The notes: a model not told the origin generated them from the letters alone. Positions 1 to 9,117 are shown, counted from the stretch's first letter. The stretch: DNA of 64,000 bases from Streptomyces humidus (GCF_014649655.1 NZ_BMTL01000035.1:44211-108210), one strand, 5' to 3'. Program-made: numbers and translations.

Positions 1-1
1 G

Positions 2-1036
2 GCCCACGACGTCGTCGCCGAACTGACCGCCCGGCCCGACGCCGTAGGGCGCCTGCGCGCCGAACTGGCGGCGCGCGGCCTGGAGACCGTCACCCTCAAC
101 GCCTTCCCCTACGGCGGCTTCCACCGCGAGGTGGTCAAGAGGGACGTCTACCTGCCCGACTGGACCGACCCGGCGCGTCTGCGCTACACCGTCGACTGCG
201 CCCGGGTGCTGGCCGGGCTGCTCCCCGACGACGCGCGGCGCGGCAGCGTCTCCACCCTGCCACTGGCCTGGCGCACCCCCTGGCCGGCGGCCGCCCGCGA
301 CACGGCCCGCCGGGCGGCGGACGAACTCGCCCGGCGCCTGGCCGAGGTGGAGCGTGAGACCGGACGGACGATCCGGGTCGGTTTCGAGCCCGAGCCGGGA
401 TGCGTGGTGGAGAACACCGTCGAGGCGGCCCGGGAACTCGGCGGGCTGGACCCGGAGCGGCTCGGCGTCTGTCTGGACACCTGCCATCTCGCCGTGCAGT
501 TCGAGGAACCGGCCGAGGCGCTGCGCCGCCTCGCCGACGCCGCACTGCCGGTCGTCAAGATCCAGGCGTCCAGCGCCCTCCAGGCCGACGACCCCGGCGA
601 CCCGCGGGCGCGGGCGACCCTCGCCCGGTTCGCCGAGCCCCGCTTCCTGCACCAGACCCGGACCGCGCCGCACGGCGTCGTCAGCGGTGTGGACGACCTG
701 CCGGACGCCCTCGCCGGAGACCTGGACCCGGGCTCCGCGTGGCGCGTGCACTTCCACGCCCCGCTGCACGCCGAGCCCGAACCGCCGTTGCGCACGACGG
801 CGGACGAACTGAAGAACACGCTCGCCGAGTTGATCGGCGGCCCGCAGGCGCTCTGTGACCACGTCGAGGTCGAGACCTACACCTGGTCGGTCCTGCCCGG
901 TCACCTGCGCCCGCACGACCGCGAGAGCCTCGTTGCGGGCCTCGCCGCCGAACTGGCCTGGACCCGCGCCCGGTTCGAGGAACTCGGTCTGGTCCAGGAA
1001 CCCATGGTCCACCCGCGAAAGGAACGTGTCGCATGA
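2..1036 (+). CDS. eboE: EboE-like metabolite traffic protein (5' end outside window)
   Basis: The reading frame is already open at base 2 and runs into the stop, so the gene begins left of the window; the first internal GTG/ATG-like codon near 131 is not a convincing start. The protein resembles EboE, a TIM-barrel protein related to sugar phosphate isomerases/AP endonucleases. Visible signs are the LNAFPYGGFH segment, GFEPEPGC, a VCLDTCHLAVQFE strand with metal-type Asp/His residues, and VKIQASSAL. The ebo operon is known in cyanobacteria and other bacteria for moving a metabolite precursor to the periplasm; the cargo in Streptomyces is not known. The stop overlaps the next start (ATGA), so it is cotranscribed with eboF. 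Confidence is high for the family and low for the exact role. Confidence 0.85.
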   Translation, partial: AHDVVAELTARPDAVGRLRAELAARGLETVTLNAFPYGGFHREVVKRDVYLPDWTDPARLRYTVDCARVLAGLLPDDARRGSVSTLPLAWRTPWPAAARDTARRAADELARRLAEVERETGRTIRVGFEPEPGCVVENTVEAARELGGLDPERLGVCLDTCHLAVQFEEPAEALRRLADAALPVVKIQASSALQADDPGDPRARATLARFAEPRFLHQTRTAPHGVVSGVDDLPDALAGDLDPGSAWRVHFHAPLHAEPEPPLRTTADELKNTLAELIGGPQALCDHVEVETYTWSVLPGHLRPHDRESLVAGLAAELAWTRARFEELGLVQEPMVHPRKERVA

Positions 1037-2409
1037 CGCGAACGGTCGTCCTCGACATCGTCGGCCTCACCCCCCGCATGCTGCGCCACATGCCCGCCGT
1101 CTCGGCCGTCGCCGCACAGGGCTTCCAGGCCCGGCTCAACCCCGTGCTGCCCGCCGTGACCTGCTCGGTGCAGTCCACCCTCCTCACCGGCGTGCCACCC
1201 ACCGGACACGGCATCGTGGGCAACGGCTGGTACTTCCGCGACCTGGGCGAGGTCCTGCTGTGGCGGCAGCACAACGCCCTCGTCGGCGGCGAGAAACTGT
1301 GGGACACCGCGCGCCGGAGCAAGCCCGGCTACACGGTCGCCAACGTCTGCTGGTGGTACGCCATGGGGGCCGACGTCGACTACACGGTCACCCCGCGCCC
1401 CGTCTACTACTCCGACGGCCGCAAGGAACCCGACTGCTACACCTGGCCGCCCTCCCTGCACGACGAACTGACCGACAGACTGGGCCCGTTCCCGCTGTTC
1501 ACCTACTGGGGGCCCAACGCGGGACTGCCCTCGAGCCAGTGGATCCTGGCCGCCGCCCGTCAGATATTCGACGAGCACCGCCCCGACCTGACCCTGGTCT
1601 ACGTACCCCACCTGGACTACGAACCCCAGCGCTCCGGACCCGGCTCGCCGCAGACCGCCCGTGAGGCCCGGCGGCTCGACGACGCCCTGCGCCCGCTGCT
1701 CGACCACTTCCGGCGCGAGGAGGCCACGGTCGTGATCCTCAGCGAGTACGGCATCGCGCCCGCCTCCCGGCCGGTCGACATCAACCGTGCTTTGCGCAAG
1801 GCCGGCTTGCTCGAAGTGCACACGCAGGACGGCATGGAGTACCTCGACCCCTGGACGTCCCGCGCCTTCGCCGTCGCCGACCACCAGGTCGCCCACGTCT
1901 ACGTCCGTGACCCTGCCGACCTTGCGAAGACCGCCGAGATCGTCGCGGGGCTCGACGGCGTGGACGAGGTGCTCGACGAGCGGGGCAAGGCCCGGCACGG
2001 ACTCGCGCACGAACGGTCGGGAGAGCTGGTCGCCGTCGCCGAGCCGGACGCCTGGTTCACGTACTACTACTGGCTGGACGACGCGCGTGCCCCGGACTTC
2101 GCCCGTCAGGTCGAGATCCACCGCAAACCCGGCTACGACCCCGCCGAACTCCTCTACGACCCCACCGTGCCCGGCGTGAAGGCGCGTGCCATCGGTCAGG
2201 TGGTCCGCAAGAAGGCCGGTCTGCGCTACCGGATCAGGACGGTTCCGCTGGACCCCTCCGGCGTGCGCGGCAGTCACGGCCGACTGCCCGGCGACCCACA
2301 GGACAGTCCCGTGCTGCTGTGCTCGAGGCCGGGCCTCGCGCGGGACGAGATCGACGCGACGGAAGTCAAGGACCTCCTTCTCACGCTGGCCGGCATCACC
2401 TCGCCCTGA
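1033..2409 (+). CDS. eboF: EboF-like alkaline-phosphatase-superfamily phosphodiesterase
   Basis: This 458-residue protein is a type-I phosphodiesterase/nucleotide pyrophosphatase of the alkaline phosphatase superfamily, as expected for the last gene of an ebo operon. An Asp near residue 8 starts the metal site, and the nucleophile region lies around residues 38-55 (VTCSVQSTLLTG, then GHGIVGNGWY). Later metal-binding signatures are YVPHLDY and the ILSEYGI segment. There is no signal peptide or membrane helix, so it should be cytosolic. It starts with ATG overlapping the eboE stop by 4 bp, which implies translational coupling. The natural substrate is unknown. A general nucleotide pyrophosphatase annotation would be equally defensible from sequence alone. 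Confidence 0.85.
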   Translation: MTRTVVLDIVGLTPRMLRHMPAVSAVAAQGFQARLNPVLPAVTCSVQSTLLTGVPPTGHGIVGNGWYFRDLGEVLLWRQHNALVGGEKLWDTARRSKPGYTVANVCWWYAMGADVDYTVTPRPVYYSDGRKEPDCYTWPPSLHDELTDRLGPFPLFTYWGPNAGLPSSQWILAAARQIFDEHRPDLTLVYVPHLDYEPQRSGPGSPQTAREARRLDDALRPLLDHFRREEATVVILSEYGIAPASRPVDINRALRKAGLLEVHTQDGMEYLDPWTSRAFAVADHQVAHVYVRDPADLAKTAEIVAGLDGVDEVLDERGKARHGLAHERSGELVAVAEPDAWFTYYYWLDDARAPDFARQVEIHRKPGYDPAELLYDPTVPGVKARAIGQVVRKKAGLRYRIRTVPLDPSGVRGSHGRLPGDPQDSPVLLCSRPGLARDEIDATEVKDLLLTLAGITSP

Positions 2410-2427
2410 ACCACTGGAGCCCCCACC

Positions 2428-3627
2428 ATGCACTCGCCGGAAACCCCCACCCCGCCGTCCCTGCCCCGGCACCGCCCGCTTCTCGACCCCGCCGCCGAGT
2501 ACGGGCGCTGGGTCAGGGAGCGGCCTCTCGCCCGGATCAGCCTGTGGGGCGACGTCCACCCCTGGCTGGTCACCCGCCAGGAGGACGCCCGCGCCGTCCT
2601 CAGCGACCCGCGGTTCAGCTCGGAGAACGTGCGGCCCGGCTTTCCCGGGCTTCAGCCGACTCCGCCGCCGCGCACGCCCGGCCAGTTGTTCGCCATGGAC
2701 GCGCCCGACCACACCCGGCTGCGCCGCATGCTCATCCCCGAGTTCACCTTCCGCAGGGTCGAGCAACTGCGGCCCGCCATCGGGAAGATCACCGAGGAGC
2801 TCCTCGACGGCCTCACCGAGCGGGAGCAACCCGCCGATCTCGTCGAGCACTTCACCTTGCCCCTGCCCCTGCTCGTCATCTGCGAACTGCTCGGAGTGCC
2901 CTACACGGACCGGGACTTCATCCACCGGCAGGCCGCCGCCTTCGCCACCGTCTCGGCCGGACCGGAGGCGATGCGGGCCGGCTGGGGGGCGCTCTTCGGC
3001 TACCTGCAGAAGCTTCTGGAAGCCAAGTCGGGTGCGCCGGGCGAGGACCTCATGAGCAAGCTCGCCGCCGAGAGGGTCGCCACCGGGGAGGCCACCTCGG
3101 CGGAGGCCGCCGGCATGCTGGTCCAACTGCTCATCGCCGGACACGAGACGACCGCGAGCATGCTCTCCCTCGGGGTGATCGCCCTGCTGCGCCACCCGGA
3201 CCAACTGGCCGCGCTGCGCGCCGACGAGGGCCTCGTACCCAACGCGGTGGAGGAGCTCCTGCGCTATCTGACCGTCGTCCACATCGGGCTGCGCCGTATC
3301 GCCACCGAGGACGTCGAGCTCGGGGGAGTCGCCGTCCGGGCCGGTGAGGGCGTGGTGGTCGCGTTGCAGGCGGCCAACCGGGACCCCGCGGTGTTCGCCG
3401 ACCCGGACACGCTCGACCTCACCCGGGACGCCGGCCAGCACCTCGCCTTCGGGCACGGACTGCACCACTGCCTCGGCCAGTCGCTGGCCCGGGCCGAGCT
3501 CCAGATCGCGTTGCCGATGCTGTTCCGGCGGCTGCCCGGCCTGCGGCTGACCGGCCCGGCGGCCGAGGAACTCGCGTTCGAGGGACGCGCGGTCCACGGA
3601 GTACGGGAGCTGCCGGTGGCCTGGTGA
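2428..3627 (+). CDS. Cytochrome P450
   Basis: A 399-residue soluble bacterial P450 monooxygenase. The I-helix oxygen-activation motif AGHETT is at about residues 237-242. The K-helix ExxR is EELLR. The heme loop FGHGLHHCLG has its cysteine thiolate at residue 348. There is no membrane anchor, so electrons must come from a ferredoxin and reductase encoded elsewhere; none is adjacent. The gene begins 18 bp after eboF on the same strand and is followed by a strong hairpin at 3774-3806, so it appears to be the last gene of the ebo transcript. That suggests it oxidises the metabolite handled by the Ebo proteins, which is inference. The substrate cannot be read from sequence. Confidence 0.93.
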   Translation: MHSPETPTPPSLPRHRPLLDPAAEYGRWVRERPLARISLWGDVHPWLVTRQEDARAVLSDPRFSSENVRPGFPGLQPTPPPRTPGQLFAMDAPDHTRLRRMLIPEFTFRRVEQLRPAIGKITEELLDGLTEREQPADLVEHFTLPLPLLVICELLGVPYTDRDFIHRQAAAFATVSAGPEAMRAGWGALFGYLQKLLEAKSGAPGEDLMSKLAAERVATGEATSAEAAGMLVQLLIAGHETTASMLSLGVIALLRHPDQLAALRADEGLVPNAVEELLRYLTVVHIGLRRIATEDVELGGVAVRAGEGVVVALQAANRDPAVFADPDTLDLTRDAGQHLAFGHGLHHCLGQSLARAELQIALPMLFRRLPGLRLTGPAAEELAFEGRAVHGVRELPVAW

Positions 3628-3773
3628 ACACCCGGCGCCAGGTCGTGCGCCGGCTCATGACCGACGGTGGGGTCCAGGGCTTCCGGCGGGTGCCGGTCGG
3701 TGTCTCCGTCCGCTGCGAGCACCGGCCCGTGTGACCGAGCCGGCCGCGCCGGGCTCGTCCGGACCGCCGGACA

Positions 3774-3806
3774 AGGGCGACAGCGTCCTCTCGTCGCTGT
3801 CGCCCT
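3774..3806 (+). terminator. Hairpin terminator after the eboF-P450 transcript
   Basis: A perfect 12-bp stem (3774-3785 pairing with 3795-3806) closes a 9-nt loop. It lies 147 bp after the P450 stop and just before the promoter region of the next operon. There is no U-tract, which is usual for Streptomyces terminators. Confidence 0.7.
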
Positions 3807-3841
3807 CGTTCGTGAATGGGACGTGCGTCACACTCTCTTGT

Positions 3842-3856
3842 TGAAAATGAATATCA
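3842..3856. promoter_or_regulatory. Putative Zur box
   Basis: The 15-mer TGAAAATGAATATCA matches 13 of 15 positions of the Streptomyces Zur consensus TGAAAATGATTTTCA as I recall it. It is an island of A/T in very GC-rich DNA. It lies 58 bp upstream of the first gene of the GNAT/binding-protein/permease/MFS operon, where a repressor would cover the promoter. Zur is the zinc-sensing Fur-family repressor. A Fur/Nur paralogue could bind a similar sequence, so metal identity is inferred. Confidence 0.6.
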
Positions 3857-3913
3857 TGTGGCTCAATTCTGGGGTGCCCAGCGATCTCTGTCCAGTCCGG
3901 GAGCGGTGATTCG

Positions 3914-4549
3914 GTGATCAGTCTTGCGCCCCTTGTTGCCTATGATGTGCAAGTGCGTGAATATTGCATAAGGCCCGCGGGCCTCCAGGACGTCGACGGC
4001 GCCCGAGCCGTCATGCTCGACACCGTCTACCGGGATCTCGGCAGCGGTTACGTGCCCGGCTGGCACCGCGACATCATCGATCCCGTCACCGCCTATCTGA
4101 CCCCGGACCGCCACACGCTGCTGGTCGCGGTCGCCGGTGAGAGGGGTGCGAGCGGCGAGGTCGTCGCCACCGCCGCCCTGGACTCCCGCGGTCCCGCGCA
4201 TCCGCCGAACCCCCGCCACGTCGCCGAGCGCTACCCCGTCGGCACGACCGCGCAGCTGCGTCGCGTCTACGTCAGGCCGGAGCACCGTCGGCGCGGTCTC
4301 GCCCGGCGGCTGGTCGCCGAACTGCTCGCCTTCGCGGTCGCGGACGGCGGATACCGCTCCGTCTACCTGCACACCGACCCCGCCGTCGAAGGCGCCGAGG
4401 CCTTCTGGCGCTCGCTCGGCGCCGTCGTGCACGACGAGCGGGAGGAGGCGGACGGCGGACAGGGCATCGTGCACTTCGACGTCCCGTTCGACGCCCTCCT
4501 CCCCGCCTACCTCGCCCCCCGCTCCCGTACCACAGGCACAGGCCGGTGA
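3914..4549 (+). CDS. GNAT-family N-acetyltransferase
   Basis: A 211-residue protein of the GNAT fold. The acetyl-CoA pyrophosphate loop is visible as VRPEHRRRGLARRL (about residues 119-132), followed by the C-terminal strand and helix with FWRSLGA. It is longer than a minimal GNAT (about 150 residues) because of an N-terminal extension containing GSGYVPGWHRD and an inserted loop after the central strand. The GTG at 3914 is chosen because GGGAG lies 10 nt upstream; GTG codons at 3947 and 3953 are alternatives. It is the first gene behind the putative Zur box, and its stop overlaps the next reading frame. The context suggests it acetylates an amine linked to metal or metallophore handling, which is inference; the acceptor is unknown. 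Confidence 0.8.
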   Translation: MISLAPLVAYDVQVREYCIRPAGLQDVDGARAVMLDTVYRDLGSGYVPGWHRDIIDPVTAYLTPDRHTLLVAVAGERGASGEVVATAALDSRGPAHPPNPRHVAERYPVGTTAQLRRVYVRPEHRRRGLARRLVAELLAFAVADGGYRSVYLHTDPAVEGAEAFWRSLGAVVHDEREEADGGQGIVHFDVPFDALLPAYLAPRSRTTGTGR

Positions 4550-4554
4550 CCCCC

Positions 4555-6078
4555 ATGCGCTTCGCCGCTCCCGCCCCGCTTCCCCGTCGCCGCCCCCGGC
4601 TCCTGGCCGCGCTCTGCCTGGCCCCGCTGCTCACCGGCTGTTTCGCCGCCTCCGGCGACGGCGACGGCGAGGCGTCCGTCGCCGGTGAGGGCGCGCGGCT
4701 GCGGGTCGCCCTCGCCTTCCCGCCCACCGAGAACCTCTCCCCGTACGGCGCGGACGCGACGATCCTCAGCCGCCTCGGCGTCACCGAAGGTCTCACCGCG
4801 CTCGACGCCAACGGCGCCGCCGTGCCCGCGCTGGCCGCGTCCTGGCGGCAAGAGGGCGGCCGCACCTGGCTGTTCACCCTGCGCGAGGCGGCGTTCCAGG
4901 ACGGCACCGGCGTCACGCCCGCTGCCGTGGCCGCCTCCCTCACCCGCGCCACCGAGGCCGAGCCGGCCCCGGCCGCCCTCACCGACGTCACCCTCACGGC
5001 GACGGCCGCCGGCGCCACCGGCGTGCGCGTCACCACCGCCGCTCCCGACCCGATCCTGCCCCTGCGCCTGTCCAGCCCCAGCCTGGCGGTGCTCTCGCCG
5101 AAAGCCTTCGTGAAGAAGGGCGCCGTCGACCCGGTCGGCACCGCCACCGGTCCCTTCGAGGTCACCCGGGTGTCCGGCGTGGCCGGCGCCCGCCTCGACC
5201 GCTTCGACGACTACTGGGGCGGCCGCGCCCAGGCCTCGGGCATCGACGTGCGCTTCGTCGCCGACGGCACCGCCCGCGCCAACGCCCTGCGCACCGGACA
5301 GGTCGACCTCGCCGAGGCGATACCCGTCTCCCAGGCAGCCGGCCTGGCCGCCGGCGCCCTCCGGGAGACGGCCACGACCCGCACCACCAGTCTCCATCTC
5401 AACGTGAAGTCACCCGTGTTCAAGAAGCCGGCCCTGCGAGCGGCCGCCCGAGCGGCCGTCGACCCGTCCGTCCTCGCCGAGGACGTGTACGAGGGCCACG
5501 CCGACGCCGGCGTGGGGATCTACGGCCCGGCTGTCACCTGGGCCGGGAACGAGCGCGTACGGCCCGTGGGCCGAGCGAAGGCCGAGGCCCCCGGCGGCGC
5601 CTCGCTCACCCTGGCCACCTATGACAACCGGCCCGAACTCCCCGAAGTGGCACAGGTGTTGAAGCAGCAGTTGGAGAAGGCCGGTTTCCGGGTGAGGCTG
5701 GAAGTGCGTGAGTACTCGCGGCTGGAGAGCGACGCGCTCGCCGGGAGGTTCGACGCCGTCGTCGCCGCCCGCAACAGCCTGCTGGACACCGGCGACCCCG
5801 TCTCCGTCCTGGCCGGCGACTTCACCTGCGACGGCGGCTACAACCTGTCCCTCCTGTGCGACGCGGACGTCGACAAGGCCGTCGGCAAGGCGCAGACGGT
5901 GGCCGACACCGACGAGCGGCGGGAGGCCGTCATGGCCGCCGAGGCCGCGATCCTCCGCACCGACGCCGTCGTCCCCCTGGTTCACCAGCGCGTGCTCACC
6001 GGGGTCGCCGCCGAGGCCGGCGGAGTGCTGCTCGACCCCTACGAGCGCACCCTCGTCGGCGCCGGGACCCGGCGCTGA
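4555..6078 (+). CDS. Opp/Nik/Cnt-type ABC transporter substrate-binding lipoprotein
   Basis: A 507-residue extracellular solute-binding protein of family 5, the cluster C proteins that bind oligopeptides, nickel chelates or opine metallophores. Residues 1-29 form a lipoprotein signal with positive arginines, a hydrophobic core and the lipobox LTGC. Mature-domain hallmarks include ENLSPYG, LTALDANG and the ATGPFEV segment of the family. The ATG at 4555 is preferred; an in-frame GTG at 4546 overlaps the previous stop and would add three residues. It is followed 4 bp later by a fused double permease. The upstream Zur-type box makes a zinc- or metal-chelate ligand the best guess, with oligopeptide the alternative. 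Confidence 0.85.
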   Translation: MRFAAPAPLPRRRPRLLAALCLAPLLTGCFAASGDGDGEASVAGEGARLRVALAFPPTENLSPYGADATILSRLGVTEGLTALDANGAAVPALAASWRQEGGRTWLFTLREAAFQDGTGVTPAAVAASLTRATEAEPAPAALTDVTLTATAAGATGVRVTTAAPDPILPLRLSSPSLAVLSPKAFVKKGAVDPVGTATGPFEVTRVSGVAGARLDRFDDYWGGRAQASGIDVRFVADGTARANALRTGQVDLAEAIPVSQAAGLAAGALRETATTRTTSLHLNVKSPVFKKPALRAAARAAVDPSVLAEDVYEGHADAGVGIYGPAVTWAGNERVRPVGRAKAEAPGGASLTLATYDNRPELPEVAQVLKQQLEKAGFRVRLEVREYSRLESDALAGRFDAVVAARNSLLDTGDPVSVLAGDFTCDGGYNLSLLCDADVDKAVGKAQTVADTDERREAVMAAEAAILRTDAVVPLVHQRVLTGVAAEAGGVLLDPYERTLVGAGTRR

Positions 6079-6082
6079 CGGC

Positions 6083-7873
6083 ATGAGGAGCAGGTTGGGC
6101 GCGCTGGCGTGGCGTGCCGCACTGGCCGCGCTGCTGGTGTGCGGGATCGGGCTGCTGCCCTGGCTCTCGCGCACCGACCCGGCGCTCACCGTCCTCAAGG
6201 CGCGCTCCGCCGAGCGGGATCCCTCTCCCGAGGCGCTCGCCGTCGTCCGCGCGCAACTCGGCCTGGACGACGGGCCGTCGCACCTTCTGGGGCGGTGGCT
6301 CGCCGGACTGTCGCGCGCGGACGCCGGACAGTCCTGGATCTCCGGCGCCGACGTCCTGCCCGACGTCCTGCAGGCCCTGGGCGTGTCGCTGCTGCTGACG
6401 GCGGCCGCGCTGACGGTCGCCCTGGTCGTCGCCGCAGGGGTGTGCGCCCGCACCCTGTGGCTGGGGGCGGGGCGCCGCCTGGAAGGCCGGCGGCCCGCGG
6501 GCGGTTCGGGCTCCGCGGTGCTCGCGGCGCTTCCGGAGTTCCTCATCGCCTCCGTCCTGGCGACGGTGATCGGGGTGCAGTGGGGCTGGCTTCCCGCGCT
6601 CGGCTGGTACGGCCCGCAATGGACGGTGCTGCCCGCTCTCGCCCTCGGCCTGCCCGCCGGGGCGGTCCTCGGGCGACTCCTCGACGACCAGCTGCCCGCC
6701 GCGTTCACCGAGCCCTGGGCATCGGCAGCCGCGGCGCGCGGACTGACCGGACGGAGCATCGCCCGTAAGGCGCTGCGCCGTTGCGTGCCCGGCCTGCTGC
6801 CCAACCTCGGGCTGTTCGTGGTGGGGCTGACCGGTGGATCCGTCGCCGTGGAGCAGATCTTCGACATCCCGGGGCTCGGCCGGACCACCCTTCGGGCGGC
6901 GATCGCCCAGGATCTGCCCGTCCTGCAGACAGGCGCTCTCGTGCTGGTCGCCCTCGCGGCCGTCGTCACCGGCCTCGCCCGGCTCGCCGCAGGGCGGCTC
7001 ATCGGCCCGGCCCTGCGCGACGGCGCCCTGCACACGGTCCACGGGCCGACGCCGGCCGGCCGGACGGGCCCGGCTGTCGTATGCGGGGTGCTGTTGTCGG
7101 CCGTCGTCGGACTCGGCCTGCCCCGCGACCCGCTCGCCCTCGACACCGGCGCCCGTCTGCTACCGCCGTCCGCCGCCCACCCGTTCGGCACGGACGCACT
7201 CGGCCGGGACGTCCTCGCGCGCGTCGCGCACGGCGCCCTCGACACCCTGCTCCTGGCCCTCTCCATCAGCGCGATCGCGCTCACGGCCGGCGTCCTGCTC
7301 GGGCTGCTTCCGCGGCTGTCCGGGCCGCTCGTCGACACCGTGAACGCGGTGCCGCCGGTGCTCGCCGCGCTCCTGGTCGCCGCCGTCTGGGGCGGCGGCC
7401 CGACGACGCCCGTGGCGGCGGTGGCGGTGGTGGCCTGGGCCCCGCTCGCCGCGCACACCGGCGCGCTGCTGCGTCAGGAACGGGCCACCGCCCACCTCGC
7501 CGCCACCCGCGCGCTGGGGGCGGGCCCCTGGCACCTGCTGCGGAGCGAACTCCTGCCCGCCGTCCTGCCGTCCGTCGCCCGTCACGCCCTGTTGCGCCTG
7601 CCCGGGATCGCCCTCGCCCTGGCCTCCCTCGGCTTTCTCGGGCTCGGCGCCCAGCCGCCGTCCCCCGAGTGGGGCCTCCTCCTCGCCGAGAACCAGCCCT
7701 ACGCCGAACGTGCCCCCTGGGCCGTCCTCGCCCCCGCCGCGGTCCTCGCCCTGCTCGGCGCCCTGGCAGTGACGGCGCCCGGTGCGCTGCGGCGGCCGCG
7801 ACGGCTCCGCACCCCGGGCTGCGATCCGCGCGAACAGCCGAGCCGTAAAGTCGAGTTGTCGAGGGCGGAATGA
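6083..7873 (+). CDS. Fused DppB-DppC-type ABC permease
   Basis: The 596-residue polypeptide joins the two permease subunits of an Opp-family importer in one chain. Residues 1-310 are DppB-like (one N-terminal helix, a periplasmic loop, then the conserved GGSVAVEQIFDIPGLGR segment). From about residue 330 it is DppC-like (HPFGTDALGRDVLARV, then the EAA-type region around RALGAGPWHLLRSELLP). Such subunits are usually separate genes of about 320 and 290 residues. The ATG at 6083 follows the binding-protein stop by 4 bp; longer upstream openings in this frame are antisense-type shadow. No ATPase genes (DppD/DppF) are in the operon, so energy must come from ATPases encoded elsewhere. It is translationally coupled to the MFS gene. 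Confidence 0.87.
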   Translation: MRSRLGALAWRAALAALLVCGIGLLPWLSRTDPALTVLKARSAERDPSPEALAVVRAQLGLDDGPSHLLGRWLAGLSRADAGQSWISGADVLPDVLQALGVSLLLTAAALTVALVVAAGVCARTLWLGAGRRLEGRRPAGGSGSAVLAALPEFLIASVLATVIGVQWGWLPALGWYGPQWTVLPALALGLPAGAVLGRLLDDQLPAAFTEPWASAAAARGLTGRSIARKALRRCVPGLLPNLGLFVVGLTGGSVAVEQIFDIPGLGRTTLRAAIAQDLPVLQTGALVLVALAAVVTGLARLAAGRLIGPALRDGALHTVHGPTPAGRTGPAVVCGVLLSAVVGLGLPRDPLALDTGARLLPPSAAHPFGTDALGRDVLARVAHGALDTLLLALSISAIALTAGVLLGLLPRLSGPLVDTVNAVPPVLAALLVAAVWGGGPTTPVAAVAVVAWAPLAAHTGALLRQERATAHLAATRALGAGPWHLLRSELLPAVLPSVARHALLRLPGIALALASLGFLGLGAQPPSPEWGLLLAENQPYAERAPWAVLAPAAVLALLGALAVTAPGALRRPRRLRTPGCDPREQPSRKVELSRAE

Positions 7874-9117
7874 CGACGGCGCTTCTCCACCCGGGCCGGC
7901 AGCCGGAGCGCGGGGCACGACTGCCGCCCCTGCTGCGGCTGCTGATGGTCACTCAACTTGCTTTCAACCTCGGCTTCTTCGCGGTGCTTCCCTTCCTCGG
8001 CGAGCATCTGGGCGGCGGGGTCGGCCTGGCCGGCTGGTGGGTCGGCTTCGTGCTGGGACTGCGGACCTTCAGTCAGCAGGGGCTGTTCGTGGTCGGCGGG
8101 GCCCTCGCCGACCGGTACGGCGTGCGGCCCGTCGTCCTCGCCGGATGCGCGCTGCGGATCGCCGGGTTCGGCTGGCTCGGATACGCCGAGCGGATCTGGA
8201 CGGTCGTCGGGGCGGTGCTCCTGACCGGCTTCGCCGCCGCGCTGTTCTCGCCAGCCGTCGAATCCGAGGTGGCCCGCCAGGCGGTCCTGCACGAGAAGTC
8301 GGGCGGCGGCCCGCGGACCCGGGTGCTGGCCCTGTTCACGGTGGCCGGGCAGGCCGGCGCGTTCGTCGGACCGCTGCTCGGCGCGCTGCTCCTGCAAGTC
8401 GACTTCCGTGCCGTGTGCCTGGCGGGCGCCGGGGTCTTCGTCCTGGTGCTCGCCGCTCACGCGTGGCTGCTGCCGCAGCGCATCCCCGGCCGCGCCCGGG
8501 TCCGCGTGCGGGGCGGCGCCGGTCCGCTGCTCCGCGACCGCCGCTTCCTCGCCCTGTGCTGCGCGTACGGCGCCTACCTCCTCGCCTACAACCAGCTGTA
8601 CCTCGCCCTGCCCGCCGAGGTGGAGCGCGCGGCCGGTTCGCAGACGCCGCTGGCCTGGCTGTTCGCCCTGTCGTCGCTGCTGGTGGTGACCGCCCAGCTG
8701 CCGGTCACCCGGTGGGCGGCGGAGCGGTTGAGCCTGCGGCGTGCGATGGCCGCCGGGCTCGTGCTGATCGCCGCCGGTTTTGCCGTCGTCGCCGCGGCCC
8801 TGCCCGCCGGACGGACCGGGACGGCCGGGCTGCTGCCCGCGGCCGGTTTCGTCGTGCTGCTCACGCTCGGCCAGATGCTCGTCGCGCCCGCGGCCCGCGC
8901 CTGGGTCCCCGACCTCGCCGCGGACGGCCGGTCAGGTCTGTACACCGGGGCGCTGTCCTCCGGTTCCGGGCTGATCGTGCTCCTCGGCAGCGCGGCCACC
9001 GGAGCCCTGCTCGACGTCGGGCTGCCGGCCGCCGTGCCCTGGCTGCTGCTGGCGGCCGTGCCGGCCGCGGCCGTCGCCCTGCTGCCGCGCCAGGACCCCC
9101 GCGAGGCCCCGGGGTGA
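7870..9117 (+). CDS. MFS transporter, probable exporter
   Basis: A 415-residue major facilitator with about 12 hydrophobic segments. The loop 2-3 motif ALADRYGVRPVV, typical of drug/proton antiporters, is at about residues 78-89. It starts with ATG overlapping the permease stop by 4 bp, the last gene of the operon. An importer for a chelate-like ligand followed by an MFS recalls the staphylopine system, where CntA-C import and the MFS CntE exports. The analogy rests on gene content only: no CntK/L/M synthase is next door. An alternative is simple multidrug or peptide efflux. Confidence 0.85.
   Translation: MTTALLHPGRQPERGARLPPLLRLLMVTQLAFNLGFFAVLPFLGEHLGGGVGLAGWWVGFVLGLRTFSQQGLFVVGGALADRYGVRPVVLAGCALRIAGFGWLGYAERIWTVVGAVLLTGFAAALFSPAVESEVARQAVLHEKSGGGPRTRVLALFTVAGQAGAFVGPLLGALLLQVDFRAVCLAGAGVFVLVLAAHAWLLPQRIPGRARVRVRGGAGPLLRDRRFLALCCAYGAYLLAYNQLYLALPAEVERAAGSQTPLAWLFALSSLLVVTAQLPVTRWAAERLSLRRAMAAGLVLIAAGFAVVAAALPAGRTGTAGLLPAAGFVVLLTLGQMLVAPAARAWVPDLAADGRSGLYTGALSSGSGLIVLLGSAATGALLDVGLPAAVPWLLLAAVPAAAVALLPRQDPREAPG

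Noticed and set aside
901..3597. An 898-codon minus-strand ORF opposite eboF and the P450
   Set aside because: It is an antisense shadow of very high GC coding DNA; its product is Gly/Arg/Val/Glu-rich and lacks any family pattern, while the plus-strand genes have clear motifs.
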